Shown here: positions 8,764 through 18,603 of the stretch, piece by piece
How positions within the stretch are numbered: the first letter of the stretch is position 1
How the letters are laid out: every line of letters starts with the position of its first letter
Source: JAIESQ01 sp964495375
Lineage (GTDB): Bacteria > Planctomycetota > Planctomycetia > Pirellulales > JAEUIK01
Length of the DNA stretch: 64,000 nt
Assembly: GCA_964495375.1 (NCBI GenBank)
Contig: CAZBWM010000013.1
Location: forward strand, 1 to 64,000
Direction: 5' to 3'
Position numbers and translations under genes: made by a program
Notes under the pieces: model-generated
What the model was told of the DNA's origin: nothing
What the model saw: the letters and a program-made list of their open reading frames with translations, nothing else
The model's database searches: none

Positions 8764-10860
8764 ATGAGCTTCTTGCACCCCTGGGCCATCGGCATCGGAC
8801 TGCTCGCTCTCGGGGCGCCGCTGGCCATTCATTTGCTGACGCGCCCGCGGGCGGTGCGGATGCCGCTGTCGACGATTCGTTTCGTGGCCGAGATCGTGCA
8901 GGCCCGCAGCCGGCTATCGCGGATGCGTGAGTGGCTGGTATTGCTGCTGCGGATGCTGGCCGTGGCGCTGTTGGCTTTGGCTATCGCCCGGCCGCTGTGG
9001 CAAGCGCAAGGCACAGCCGAGCCGGCGGCCGACTCAAGCATGGCGCGGGTTGTGATTCTCGATGTCAGCCAGAGCATGGCGGCGCAAAGCCTTGGCGTGC
9101 AGGCGTTCGAGCGTGCGCGATCCGCAGCGGCCGAGTATTTGAAACCGCGCCGGCAATTGAGCGCCAATCTGATTCTGGCAGGTGCCCGGCCCGTCGGCGT
9201 GTTCGATCGACCGGTGCCGAACTTGTCGACCTTGCAGGACGAGTTGGCCCGCGCGGCGGTCAAACCGCAACGGCTCGACGCCCAGGCGGCGCTCGACGCG
9301 GCGGTCGAAGCGCTCCTGCGCCACGCGGGCGCGGCGAGCACCCGCGAGTTAATCGTCATCAGCGACTTTCAGCGGGCCAACTGGGCGAGCGTTGACTTCG
9401 CCACGGTACCCAGCGAGATCAAGGTGGAACTGCGCGCCGTCGGATCACAGCAGGAAGTGCCGAACTTGGGTTTGCTGGCGGTGCGCTCTCCGGGCCGAGC
9501 CGAGCAGCAAATCGAATCGCGACTCGAGCTGGACGTGGGGAACTTTTCGACCGTGCCGCGCAAGGTCGTCGCCGAATTGCGGCTTGGGGCAACCAGCGTG
9601 CCCTTCACAGGTTTGTGCGCGCCGGGGGCAACGACGACGTTGACCGCGAAATGGACGCCCCCCGAGGCGGGCTGGTATCAAGGAGAAGCTCGACTGCTCG
9701 ATGCCGACGACGCGCTGGCCGCCGACAATCGCTGCGCGTTTGCCGTCGTGGTCCACGCGCCACCGACGTATATGCTGCTGACGCGGCAGCCGGCCGATCA
9801 AATTCCGTCGGCGAGCTACTACTTGGAGCGGGCGCTGGCGCCGGCGCAATCGTCTCCCAGCGCCGCGGCGCCGCGAGTGTTACGCGTTACCCCAGCTCAA
9901 GCCGATCGCGAGCGGTTGGCCGTGGCCGACTTGATCGTGCTTGATCATCCCGGCAAGTTGCGCGACGAAACGATCCAGACCCTCGTGGCGATGTTGCGCC
10001 GCGGGCGCGGCGTGTTGTACGTGGCGGCTGAATCGCCCGACGCCGAGAACTTCGCCACGCTGGCCGCTGCGGCGGGGCGCGATTGGCAGTCGCCCGTCGA
10101 ATTCGTCGCGCCGCCGATCGGCCGGCCAAGGCGCGGCTTGTTTCTGGTCAACGTGCGGCAGAATCGGCCGCCGTTTCGCACATTCGGCGATGATGCCTTG
10201 AGCGCGATCAGCCCGCTGCGGTTCGCCGGAGGGCTCGATACGCGGTTGCGACCAAACGCGGTGCGCGACGACATCCTGGCCACGTTCGGAGATCAGTCGG
10301 TGTTCTTGACGATGACTGCCTGCGGCGCGGGAAACCTGGCAGTGCTGAACGCCGATCTCGGCTCGACGAACTTGACCGCGGAACCGACGTTCGTGCCGCT
10401 CGTCGGTGAGCTCGTCAAGCAATTGCTCGGTCGCGGGTCGCAAGGTCCACCGGCTTCGTGTGGCGAACCGACCGCGCAGTATCTGCCGCCGGAAGTCACT
10501 GCCGACGATGCCTTGGAAGTCGTGCGACCGGCCGATAGTGCCGCGGCGAGCACGTTCGCAGTGGAGAATGTCGGTGTGCTTTGGCAGATGTTGGACCCCG
10601 ATTTGCCTGGCGTCTACGAGGTGCGGCAGCAGAGCCGGCCGGTCTTCGTGCTGGCGGTCAATGTGCCCCGCCAGGAGAGCGACCTGGCCGTGCTCAAGCC
10701 CGACGTACTGACGGGGCGATTGTCGGCGGGGCGTGAGATTCGTTATGTCGCGCCTGGCGCAGAGCCCGATCCGGTCGATCGGTCGTGGGCCTGGCTGGCG
10801 GGCGCGGCGCTAGTTTGTTTGATGCTGGAGTTAGTGGCGCTGCGTGTTTCTCGAACTTGA
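8764..10860 (+). CDS. BatA-type membrane protein with VWA domain
   Basis: A 698-aa membrane protein. The N-terminus (residues 1-80) matches the aerotolerance-regulator BatA N-terminal domain: a first hydrophobic helix, the LLTRPRAVRMPLSTIRF segment, and a second helix around residues 60-80. A VWA domain follows, with an intact MIDAS DVSQS at residues 100-104. A long middle region resembles the glutamine-amidotransferase-like portion found in planctomycete homologues, and a C-terminal hydrophobic helix (about 675-692) ends the protein. The bulk is predicted to be periplasmic. It lies between the DUF58 gene and a second VWA gene. Function in stress tolerance or envelope assembly is inferred only from the Bat family. 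Confidence 0.9.
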   Translation: MSFLHPWAIGIGLLALGAPLAIHLLTRPRAVRMPLSTIRFVAEIVQARSRLSRMREWLVLLLRMLAVALLALAIARPLWQAQGTAEPAADSSMARVVILDVSQSMAAQSLGVQAFERARSAAAEYLKPRRQLSANLILAGARPVGVFDRPVPNLSTLQDELARAAVKPQRLDAQAALDAAVEALLRHAGAASTRELIVISDFQRANWASVDFATVPSEIKVELRAVGSQQEVPNLGLLAVRSPGRAEQQIESRLELDVGNFSTVPRKVVAELRLGATSVPFTGLCAPGATTTLTAKWTPPEAGWYQGEARLLDADDALAADNRCAFAVVVHAPPTYMLLTRQPADQIPSASYYLERALAPAQSSPSAAAPRVLRVTPAQADRERLAVADLIVLDHPGKLRDETIQTLVAMLRRGRGVLYVAAESPDAENFATLAAAAGRDWQSPVEFVAPPIGRPRRGLFLVNVRQNRPPFRTFGDDALSAISPLRFAGGLDTRLRPNAVRDDILATFGDQSVFLTMTACGAGNLAVLNADLGSTNLTAEPTFVPLVGELVKQLLGRGSQGPPASCGEPTAQYLPPEVTADDALEVVRPADSAAASTFAVENVGVLWQMLDPDLPGVYEVRQQSRPVFVLAVNVPRQESDLAVLKPDVLTGRLSAGREIRYVAPGAEPDPVDRSWAWLAGAALVCLMLELVALRVSRT

Positions 10861-10905
10861 CGCCGGGGGATTTGTGCGCGACCCGAACTTTTGTAGTTGC
10901 CGAAG

Positions 10906-13308
10906 ATGACAAGCAGCTTGCAATTCGAACCGCTGATTCCCTGGCCACTGTGGTTGGCGCTGACAGTCGGCGCGGTCGCGGCGCTAGTGGTCTACGGACT
11001 GCATCGCCCCTGGGGAATCAGCAAGGGGCGCTGGGGAGCGATCCTCGCGTTGGCGGCAACCGCCGTGGCAGTGCCGCTAGCGGTGCTGCTTAATCCCGTT
11101 TGGATCGAGAGACTTCCGCCTCCCGCCGGCAAGCCGGTGCTCACCGTGCTGGTCGACCGCTCCGAGAGCATGCAAACCACTGACACTGCGGGGGGGCAAA
11201 CTCGCTATGCCGCGGCTGTGCAATTGGCTGAAGCGACCGCCGCCGAACTGGACGATAATTTCGAAGTGCAAGTGATTACGTTCGCCGATCGAGTGCAGCG
11301 CGCCTCGCTCGAAGGCCTGGAGAAGCTGCCTGCAATCGGCGATCAAACTGATATCGGCCGGGCGATCGGCGCCAGCTCGAACCCGGGCTTACACGCACAG
11401 CACGTGACGGTGTTGTTGAGCGATGGGGCGCATAACGCGGCGGACGACGCGGCCAGCGTGTTCGAGGCCGCGCGCCTGGCCCGCGCAATGGGCACGCGGA
11501 TTTTCACGCGCACCTTCGGCGAAGATACCGAAAGCAAAGACCTGGCCGTGCGGCTGCTGGTGCCCGAGCAAGTGGCCTTCGTTCGTCAGCAGGTGCCGAT
11601 TACCGTGCTCGTCAAACAGCGTGGTTTGCCGCTCCCCGACGTCGAAATCGTGTTGCGTCGAGATGGCGAAGACCTGGGCCGCGTGCGCGCAAACTTCCTG
11701 GGCGATCAGCCGGCCGAGGCGCATTTCGCGGTCGCGCACGATAAAACCGGGCTGTATCGTTACGAAGTCGCGGTCGAAGCGGTGCCGGGTGAGATCGCCC
11801 GCGCCAATAATCAAGCGCTGATGGTGGTGCGCGTGGTCGACAAACCGATTCGCGTGCTGCTGCTGGAAGGAAAGCCATATTGGGATGGCAAGTTTCTGTT
11901 GCGCACGTTGGCGCTCGACGCCGCGCTCGAAGTCGACAACGTCGTTCGCTTCAGTCAGCAGCGGCTGTTGAAACGTTCGCTACGTCGCGTCGCCGCCGGT
12001 GCGACGCCGGCCGACGCAGACCAATTGCCGGCAGGGCCCGCCGATGCGGGGAGTGCCGCCGCCGCGCGCGAAACTGCGACGGCACCAACCGCTCCTGCCG
12101 CGGGCGACACAGTTGCGGACGACACCGCCGCAGGCGATCCCATCGCTCCCCAAACGCAACTCAGCGAGAGTTGGGAAATCATCTCCGATCCGCACGAAGT
12201 TCTGGCCGATAAGCAGGCGCTCGCCGGCTATCAGGTCGTCGTGCTGGGGCGCGAAGCCGATGTCTATTTGAGCGACGCCGCCCTGGCCAACTTGCGGCAG
12301 TGGATTTCGCACGATGGCGGCGCGCTCGTCTGCTATCGCGGGCAACCGACCACGCAGGTCCCCGCGCAACTGCGCGCCATGTTGCCCGTTGAATGGAAGC
12401 CGGGGCCCGAGTCGCGCTTTCGCATCGATCTCACGGAGCGTGGGCAGTCGTTAGGCTGGTTCGGCGGTGATCGAGGAGCAAAGGCCCGGCTGTCGGACCT
12501 ACCCAGTTTGTCGAGTACCTCGCGGATCGACGCAGCAAAGCCCTTGGCCGTGGTGTTGGCCGGTTCAATCGGCCTTAATGAAGACGAAGTTCGGCCGGCC
12601 GTGTTGTATCAGTCGTTCGGCGCCGGTCGCGTGGTGGTGATCGAAGGGGTGGGCATGTGGCGCTGGGCGTTTCTGCCGCCGCCGTTCCGCGGCCACGACG
12701 ACACCTATCAAGCACTCTGGCAAAGTTTGCTGCGCTGGTTGGTGACGGGGCCACGCTTGCTGCCCGGGCAGGATGTGGCCGTGCGCAGCGACAAGCTCGA
12801 GTTTGGCCCCGACGAAGAGGCTACGGCCACGATGCTCGCCCGCGATGGGCAATGGGCCGACGGTCCGCCGCAGGTGACGCTGGAAGGGAGCGGCTTCCAA
12901 GGGAAGCGTAGCTTCACGCCCGTGGCGCTCGACGACGACCGCACCGCGTATCGGGTGAATTTCGGCCGCCTGGCCGAAGGAGATTACATGGGCGCCATCG
13001 AGGGGGTAGAGGGAGACGAGGGCTCGACCCGCTTGGCATTCGAGGTTCGTAAGCTGCTCGACGAGCAACTGTACTTGCAAGCTCGGCCCGACATCATGGG
13101 ACGCATTGCCCTGTTGAGTGACGGAGCCGTGCTCGGTGAGGGGGAAGACGTCGCGGCGATCGCAGCCACAATTCGCAAACAAACCCAAGCCGATTCGGCA
13201 CAAGAAGTCCGTCGCCAGACCGCCTGGGACCGCTGGTGGGTGCTGCTGGGGGCATTGGGATTGTGGGGAGTGCTGTGGACGATGCGGCGGACCGCGGGAT
13301 TGGTTTGA
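10906..13308 (+). CDS. Membrane VWA / glutamine-amidotransferase-like protein
   Basis: About 800 aa. Two N-terminal membrane helices (roughly residues 15-35 and 45-65) are followed by a VWA domain with an intact MIDAS DRSES at residues 84-88, a large Ala-rich linker near residues 365-420, and an amidotransferase-like fold (VVVLGREADVYLSDAALANL and later VVVIEGVGMWRWAF). A single C-terminal helix (WWVLLGALGLWGVLW) anchors it again. The frame is open from a TTG at 10897, but the ATG at 10906 is the more likely start. It is the third consecutive protein here with a VWA-type metal site, which fits a multi-subunit complex driven by the MoxR ATPase. No catalytic Cys-His-Glu triad was recognised. 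Confidence 0.88.
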   Translation: MTSSLQFEPLIPWPLWLALTVGAVAALVVYGLHRPWGISKGRWGAILALAATAVAVPLAVLLNPVWIERLPPPAGKPVLTVLVDRSESMQTTDTAGGQTRYAAAVQLAEATAAELDDNFEVQVITFADRVQRASLEGLEKLPAIGDQTDIGRAIGASSNPGLHAQHVTVLLSDGAHNAADDAASVFEAARLARAMGTRIFTRTFGEDTESKDLAVRLLVPEQVAFVRQQVPITVLVKQRGLPLPDVEIVLRRDGEDLGRVRANFLGDQPAEAHFAVAHDKTGLYRYEVAVEAVPGEIARANNQALMVVRVVDKPIRVLLLEGKPYWDGKFLLRTLALDAALEVDNVVRFSQQRLLKRSLRRVAAGATPADADQLPAGPADAGSAAAARETATAPTAPAAGDTVADDTAAGDPIAPQTQLSESWEIISDPHEVLADKQALAGYQVVVLGREADVYLSDAALANLRQWISHDGGALVCYRGQPTTQVPAQLRAMLPVEWKPGPESRFRIDLTERGQSLGWFGGDRGAKARLSDLPSLSSTSRIDAAKPLAVVLAGSIGLNEDEVRPAVLYQSFGAGRVVVIEGVGMWRWAFLPPPFRGHDDTYQALWQSLLRWLVTGPRLLPGQDVAVRSDKLEFGPDEEATATMLARDGQWADGPPQVTLEGSGFQGKRSFTPVALDDDRTAYRVNFGRLAEGDYMGAIEGVEGDEGSTRLAFEVRKLLDEQLYLQARPDIMGRIALLSDGAVLGEGEDVAAIAATIRKQTQADSAQEVRRQTAWDRWWVLLGALGLWGVLWTMRRTAGLV

Positions 13309-13484
13309 GGAAATTAGTGAAAGCATTGAGTAATCGATGACACCCATTTGAGCGAGATCGAGGCAAATTTGCTTTTGACCGCGTATTGCCTGACAATCAA
13401 GAGCAACGTCGGCAGCCACAGGCCACTCGACGGCGTGCTCAAATCGAGCTACCACGCGGCCGGTCGCAACGGGGGATCCAGCGC

Positions 13485-16280
13485 ATGTCTGATCCAGTCG
13501 TGCTGAAAGGGCTCGCTCCCGCTCGTCGCCGCTGGCTGAAGCTCGGCGCTTGGAGCGCGACCGGCTGGGCGATTCTTGCCGGGGGCGCGGTCCTCTTCTG
13601 CGGCGTTTGGCTCGACTTGATCTGGGAGACGCCCGCCGGGCTGCGCATGGCGGCCGACCTGACGGCGGTCGTCGCGGCGCTGGCCGCTTTGGTCGCGATC
13701 GGCACTTATTTGCTACTGCGTGGCACACCGCAATTTTTCGCGCGTCGTTTGGACCTGGCCAATGGCAGTGGCGGAGAGATTCTCTCCGGGTTGGACTTGT
13801 CGGCCAAGTCGTTGCCGACCGGGTTGTCGGCGGCGCTCGCACACGTGGCGATCGAGCGCGCCGATCGATTGGCCGAGAGCACTTCGCTCGAGAACGCACT
13901 GCCCGCGAGGCCGCTGGTGCGACCGTGGATTGGCGTCGGCATCGCGGCCGCTTGCCTGCTGCTGATGGCGCTGTTATTACCGCGGCTGATCTGGACGCAG
14001 CTCGTGCGATTCGCGGATCCGTTCGGCGATCATCCGCCTTACTCGCGATTGAGCTTCGAGGTAGCGCCCGGCGACGGCGACTTCATCTACGGTCATGGCG
14101 TCGATATTCGCGCCACCGTGGCGGGCGAACCGGTCGAACAGCTCAGCCTGGTGATGCAATCGCCCGACGGCCGGGACGAAGAAGTCTTGCCAATGTTCCC
14201 CGAGGCCGAAGGCCGCTGGCGAGCGACCGTCTCGCGACTCACGCGGCCGGTTCGCTATCACGTGCGCAGCGAGGACCATAGCCGCAGCCACTTTTATCGT
14301 CTGGCCATGACGACCGTGCCGCGGATCGAGAAGGTCCGCTTTCGAATCACTCCACCAAGTTATACGCACGAGGCCGCCTACGAAGGCCCGTTGCCACAGA
14401 GCGGCCTCTCCGGATTGCCTGGCACGAAGGTCGAGTTCTGGGCGACGAGCAATCGGCCGCTGCAAGGTGGTGAGTTGACCGTTGTTGCCGGAGCAGGCGA
14501 AGCGTCGCCGGATTCGTCCGCAAACCCCATCCCGTTGACCGTCGCCCCCGCCGCCCGCGAGCAAGTGCTGGGGAGCTTCGAACTGCATGACAGCGGCTCA
14601 TTTGCGATTCGCGTACGCGATGTCGCCGGGCAATGGTCCGAGGATCGCTTCGGCGGCGCGATCACGCTGCTGACCGATGGCAAACCACTTGTGCGCATCG
14701 AGCAGCCGCCGGCGACGTCGCTGGCAACTCCCGAGGCGACGCTCCCCATTGTGATTCTGGGTGAGGACGACTACGGACTGTCGCGCGTGCAGTTGTTCCG
14801 ATCGTTGAACGATTCGCGGGCACTGCCGCTGGATTTGCCGCTGCCGGGCGAACCGTCGCGCCGCTGGCAAGGCTCGGTGGCGCTGCCGCTTTCCGAATAT
14901 GGGCTTGAAGCCGGCGAAGTCATCAAGGTATATGCCCGCGTCGAAGATAACGACCCGGCGGGGGCTAAGGGTTTCGAGAGCCCGATTTCGACGATCACGA
15001 TCGTATCGCAGGCCGAGTTTGAGCGATTGGTGCGGATGCGTGAAGGTTTCGAGACGTTGATGTCAAAGTATCACGAAGGGCAAGCTCGACTCGAGAAGCT
15101 GGCTGCCGAGATCGCGGAATTAGAAAAGCAGCTCGCGCAAGAACCGGCCGACGCCGCAGCGGGGGACGAGCATCGCGAGGCACTCAAGCAGCTCGCGGAG
15201 CGCTTGCAAAAAGAAGCTGAGGCATTGGAAACCGCGGCCAAGCATCCCTTGCCTTACGACCTTGATCGGCAACTCGAGCCCCAATTGCAGCGCTTGTCGA
15301 AGCAATTGAAGGAAGCAGCCCAGCAGACCGATAAGCTGGCGCGGGCGGACGACGCCCCCAAGCTCGAAGCGCTGCGCAAAGCACTCGAATCGATGCGACA
15401 AGACTTGGCTGGCCAGCAACAACAACTCAATGAAGAAGCAGTCGCGCCGCTTGAGCATATGGAAAAGGCTTATCCGCTGCTCGAAGATCCGGCGCGCTTC
15501 GTGCTGATCGCGGCCCGGCAGTTGGATTTGGTCCAGCGTCTCGCCTCGTTGAAAGGGCGCGACGACGCCAACGATCCTGTGACCACGCTGCGGGCACGCG
15601 ACTTCGAGCGCGAGCAGCAGCGCATCCGTGATGAGTTGAGCGAACTGCTCGACGACATCGACGCGCATTTGGAACAACTGCCCGAGCGCCCTGAGTTTGA
15701 CAAACTGCGCGAGACGGCCAGCGACTTCGTCGAAAAGGCCCGGCAAAGCGGAGCCAATGAAGCGATGGCCAATGCCGAAACGCGACTGGCGGAAATGAAG
15801 TCGACGCCCGCTCACGCTTCCGCTCAGAAGGCATCCGACATCCTGCGGAGCTTGCTGTCGAAGTGTGAGGGTATGCAAGGTTCAGGGCAGCAATGTCTGG
15901 CGTTCAATCCAGCATTGGCCGCTGGCCTGGGAGATACCGTCGCCCAATTGCTCGCCGGCGCCGGGCTGCTGCCATCAACAGGTCCAGGGCAGGGGTCCGG
16001 AATGGGAGGCTACAGCGCGAGCCGCAACTCGCTATCGAACGTCGGTATGTACGGCTTGCTGCCGTCGCTAGGGGGCGAGCCGCGACGCGGGCAAGGGGGT
16101 AGTTCGCGGGCCCGCGGACACCAACGCCCCGATAGCTCCACGAGCACTGCCGACAACGCGTCGGAGCCGCTCCCCGCTAGCGAGGCCGCCGCGGGAGGAC
16201 GCATGCTCTATGTGCCGCTGAATTATCGAGAGCGCGTGCGTGAATACTTCGAGCGCGTCGCCGAGGAAACCGCCCGCTAG
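13485..16280 (+). CDS. DUF4175-like membrane protein with long coiled coil
   Basis: A 931-aa protein. Three hydrophobic helices lie in the first 170 residues (two near 20-85, one near 147-167). A beta-rich periplasmic region follows (about 190-500). A highly charged coiled coil rich in Gln, Glu, Leu and Lys spans about 508-800. The tail is Gly/Ser/Pro-rich and ends in a short conserved segment (MLYVPLNYRERVREYFERV). The frame is open further upstream from a TTG at 13386, but the ATG at 13485 has a good ribosome-binding site (GGGGGAT) and begins the protein just before the first helix. It resembles the DUF4175 family in topology. It is probably a scaffold in the MoxR/VWA complex; this is inference. 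Confidence 0.82.
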   Translation: MSDPVVLKGLAPARRRWLKLGAWSATGWAILAGGAVLFCGVWLDLIWETPAGLRMAADLTAVVAALAALVAIGTYLLLRGTPQFFARRLDLANGSGGEILSGLDLSAKSLPTGLSAALAHVAIERADRLAESTSLENALPARPLVRPWIGVGIAAACLLLMALLLPRLIWTQLVRFADPFGDHPPYSRLSFEVAPGDGDFIYGHGVDIRATVAGEPVEQLSLVMQSPDGRDEEVLPMFPEAEGRWRATVSRLTRPVRYHVRSEDHSRSHFYRLAMTTVPRIEKVRFRITPPSYTHEAAYEGPLPQSGLSGLPGTKVEFWATSNRPLQGGELTVVAGAGEASPDSSANPIPLTVAPAAREQVLGSFELHDSGSFAIRVRDVAGQWSEDRFGGAITLLTDGKPLVRIEQPPATSLATPEATLPIVILGEDDYGLSRVQLFRSLNDSRALPLDLPLPGEPSRRWQGSVALPLSEYGLEAGEVIKVYARVEDNDPAGAKGFESPISTITIVSQAEFERLVRMREGFETLMSKYHEGQARLEKLAAEIAELEKQLAQEPADAAAGDEHREALKQLAERLQKEAEALETAAKHPLPYDLDRQLEPQLQRLSKQLKEAAQQTDKLARADDAPKLEALRKALESMRQDLAGQQQQLNEEAVAPLEHMEKAYPLLEDPARFVLIAARQLDLVQRLASLKGRDDANDPVTTLRARDFEREQQRIRDELSELLDDIDAHLEQLPERPEFDKLRETASDFVEKARQSGANEAMANAETRLAEMKSTPAHASAQKASDILRSLLSKCEGMQGSGQQCLAFNPALAAGLGDTVAQLLAGAGLLPSTGPGQGSGMGGYSASRNSLSNVGMYGLLPSLGGEPRRGQGGSSRARGHQRPDSSTSTADNASEPLPASEAAAGGRMLYVPLNYRERVREYFERVAEETAR

Positions 16281-16357
16281 CCGACTGGGGAAATCACAAC
16301 GCCCGGAGAGATCGCCACGCGTCGCGCGGCGAGTTTGGGGTATCAGGAGCACCTATC

Positions 16358-17086
16358 ATGCGAGCTCGCAAGTTCATTCTGGCCGCAGGCTGTTTGGCGC
16401 TGACCGTGGCCGCCATCGGGGCCGAACGCGCTCTCGACAATGCCGACGAGGTGGCGCTCGACGCGGGGCAGGTGCCCGATCCACAACAAGTGGGGGGCGA
16501 GCCCGACAGCATCGTGCAGGTGGCCAACCTGGTGTATGCGACGACCAAAAGCAGCCAGTGCTTCGCGGATCACTTTCTGGTGAAGGCGGCCGAAGAGACC
16601 GCAATTTCCACCAGCCGGCGATTTCACGCGGCCAAACTCGGGTCGGACGAAATCTACAGCTTTCCGCTGTTGATCATGACCGGCGAGGGGAGCTTCACGC
16701 TGACCGACAAGGAGCGCGAGAATCTGCGCACCTTCTGCGAGCGCGGCGGTTTTTTGCTCGCCTCGGCCGGCTGCTCGTCGCAAGAGTGGGATCGCTCGTT
16801 CCGCAAGGAGATGGCCACGGTCTTTCCGAACAAGTCGCTCGAAGCACTGAAAATGTCGCACCCCGTGTTTCATACCGTCTACGACATTGAAGAGCTGGCC
16901 GGGCATCACGGCAAGCCGAAACCGCTGGAAGGGGTGCATCTGGGGAACCGCCTGGTCGTCATTTACTCGCAGGACGGCTTGAACGATACCGAGCACACGC
17001 AGGGATGTTGTTGCTGTGGCGGCGACGAAATCACGAATGCGATTCAAATCAATGTCAATGTGCTGGCCTACGCGCTGGCCTATTGA
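16358..17086 (+). CDS. DUF4159 domain protein
   Basis: A 242-aa exported protein with a clear signal peptide (residues 1-22, cleavage after AIGA). The rest matches DUF4159, a family with a glutamine-amidotransferase-like fold common next to MoxR/BatA genes. Visible features include FPLLIMTGEGSFTLTD, the segment ERGGFLLASAGCSSQEWDRSF, and a C-terminal CCCCGGD motif followed by EITNAIQINVNVLAYALAY. The CCCC run near residue 217 is striking for an exported protein and could bind metal or form disulfides. Its stop codon overlaps an ATG of the following frame by one base. The gene belongs to the same co-oriented block as its upstream neighbours. Confidence 0.9.
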   Translation: MRARKFILAAGCLALTVAAIGAERALDNADEVALDAGQVPDPQQVGGEPDSIVQVANLVYATTKSSQCFADHFLVKAAEETAISTSRRFHAAKLGSDEIYSFPLLIMTGEGSFTLTDKERENLRTFCERGGFLLASAGCSSQEWDRSFRKEMATVFPNKSLEALKMSHPVFHTVYDIEELAGHHGKPKPLEGVHLGNRLVVIYSQDGLNDTEHTQGCCCCGGDEITNAIQINVNVLAYALAY

Positions 17087-17118
17087 TGTTGGGGAGATTC
17101 GATTGGGGAGCTGTCGCC

Positions 17119-18603
17119 ATGCAGGGGAGTACTGATGCCCGCGCGGCTGCGCTAGGGGGATCGTCGAACGACTTTCCACCGGGGCGGCCTAAAGTGCGAT
17201 TCGCACAGCGTCGGTTGCTCGAGTGCAGTCTGCTTTTGAGCGGCGTCGCTCTCCTGGCCTTGACCGGCTGTGGGCGCACCGATTTGTCCCCTGCCGCTCC
17301 GCGCCCGCTCACGGTGCTCGTCAGCGCCGAGACAGCCGGCTGGATCGTCCCCTGTGGCTGTTCGGTCAAGCAGGCAGGCGGACTTCTTAGGCGCGCCTCG
17401 TACGCCAAACAGGTCGCGTCGACGGCCGACGTGCTTCTGGCCGATGCTGGTGGTGCTCCGGGAGGCGCCGCCCTTTACGATCTCGACAAGTTTCGCGCCA
17501 TGCTGCGCGGCGAGCGGTTGATGGGGCTGGTCGCGCACAACCTCGGGGCGGCCGAGCTTGAACTGGGTCCAGAGTTTCTCAAGCAAGTTGAAGCCGAGGT
17601 TCCGTTCGTATCGGCGAACAGCGCGCTAAGTTCGGGCGGAGCTTTGGCGCCACCCTATCGACTTTGCCAGGTGGGAGACCGGCGCGTGTTGGTCGTTGGC
17701 GTGGTCTCGCCGCAGTTTGCCACGCCGGAGATTCAAGTGAGTGATCCCGGAAGGGCCGTGCTCAAAGTGTTGCGTGAAGCGACCGCCCCGCGCGACCTGG
17801 TTCTGGTGCTCGCCTTCCTACCAGAAGACGAATTGCGAGACTTGGCGCGGCAAGTTCCCGAAGTCGATTTGTTTGTCGGTGGCCCCACTCCGCAGAGCAT
17901 TCCTCCGCAGCGCAGCGGACGCAGTTGGATTGCGGCGGTCGCCAGCAAAGGGAAGTTCTTGGCGCGGTTCGATTGCCTGCCGCAAGAGGGACAACTCAAA
18001 TGGGCGGGCAGCATCGTCGAACTTGGGCCCGACATCGCCAACGATCCCACGCAGAACGACAATCTAAATCGCTGGCGACAGGCACTGTTGGAACGCGATT
18101 TTCGCGCCGACGAAACGGGCTTCGCACCCATGCTGCCGCCGAATTTGCCAGCCGACTATCGCCTGGCCGCCGAGCAATCGTGCCGCGAGTGTCATCCCGG
18201 CGATCACGAGACGTGGGCCGAAAGCCGGCACGCGCATGCCTGGCAAACCTTGGTGACGGTCAAAGCTCACGGCGATTCGTATTGTCAACAGTGCCACACG
18301 ACCGGGTACGGCCTGCCCGGCGGGTTCCAGTCGCTCGCTCAGAGCACGGCGCAGGTGAATGTGAGCTGCGAAAGCTGCCATGGTCCGTCGCAAGCGCATG
18401 CCAAGCGCCCGGCGACCAAGACGCCGCTCGTTGCTCGCGATCAGTGCGTCAAGTGCCACGACCCCGAGAACGACCCCGAATTTGATTTCGCCACCTACTG
18501 GCCGCAGATCGAGCATGGGGCAGAACCTGCCGCAGACACGGCGCCACAAGCCGGCACTGCTGCTGACGAAGTCGACGCAGATAGCGTGAAAGAGATGCCA
18601 TGA
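17119..18603 (+). CDS. Tetraheme cytochrome c lipoprotein with 5'-nucleotidase-like N-terminal half
   Basis: A 494-aa predicted lipoprotein. A signal peptide ends in LLALTGCG, a lipobox with the cysteine at residue 51. Residues 60-340 resemble a metallophosphoesterase/5'-nucleotidase fold, although I could not identify a full set of metal ligands. Four CxxCH heme-binding sites follow at about residues 355, 389, 417 and 443 (CRECH, CQQCH, CESCH, CVKCH), in the spacing of cytochrome c554-type domains. The ATG at 17119 is chosen because GGGGAG lies 8 bases upstream; an in-frame ATG at 17086 overlaps the DUF4159 stop and is the alternative. The ATGA overlap with the next gene shows coupling. An electron-transfer role is likely; the partner is unknown. 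Confidence 0.87.
   Translation: MQGSTDARAAALGGSSNDFPPGRPKVRFAQRRLLECSLLLSGVALLALTGCGRTDLSPAAPRPLTVLVSAETAGWIVPCGCSVKQAGGLLRRASYAKQVASTADVLLADAGGAPGGAALYDLDKFRAMLRGERLMGLVAHNLGAAELELGPEFLKQVEAEVPFVSANSALSSGGALAPPYRLCQVGDRRVLVVGVVSPQFATPEIQVSDPGRAVLKVLREATAPRDLVLVLAFLPEDELRDLARQVPEVDLFVGGPTPQSIPPQRSGRSWIAAVASKGKFLARFDCLPQEGQLKWAGSIVELGPDIANDPTQNDNLNRWRQALLERDFRADETGFAPMLPPNLPADYRLAAEQSCRECHPGDHETWAESRHAHAWQTLVTVKAHGDSYCQQCHTTGYGLPGGFQSLAQSTAQVNVSCESCHGPSQAHAKRPATKTPLVARDQCVKCHDPENDPEFDFATYWPQIEHGAEPAADTAPQAGTAADEVDADSVKEMP

Noticed and set aside
17005..17118. Longer start for the tetraheme lipoprotein (from 17005)
   Set aside because: It overlaps the DUF4159 coding region deeply and gives no better signal peptide. 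The ATG at 17119 with GGGGAG upstream fits better.
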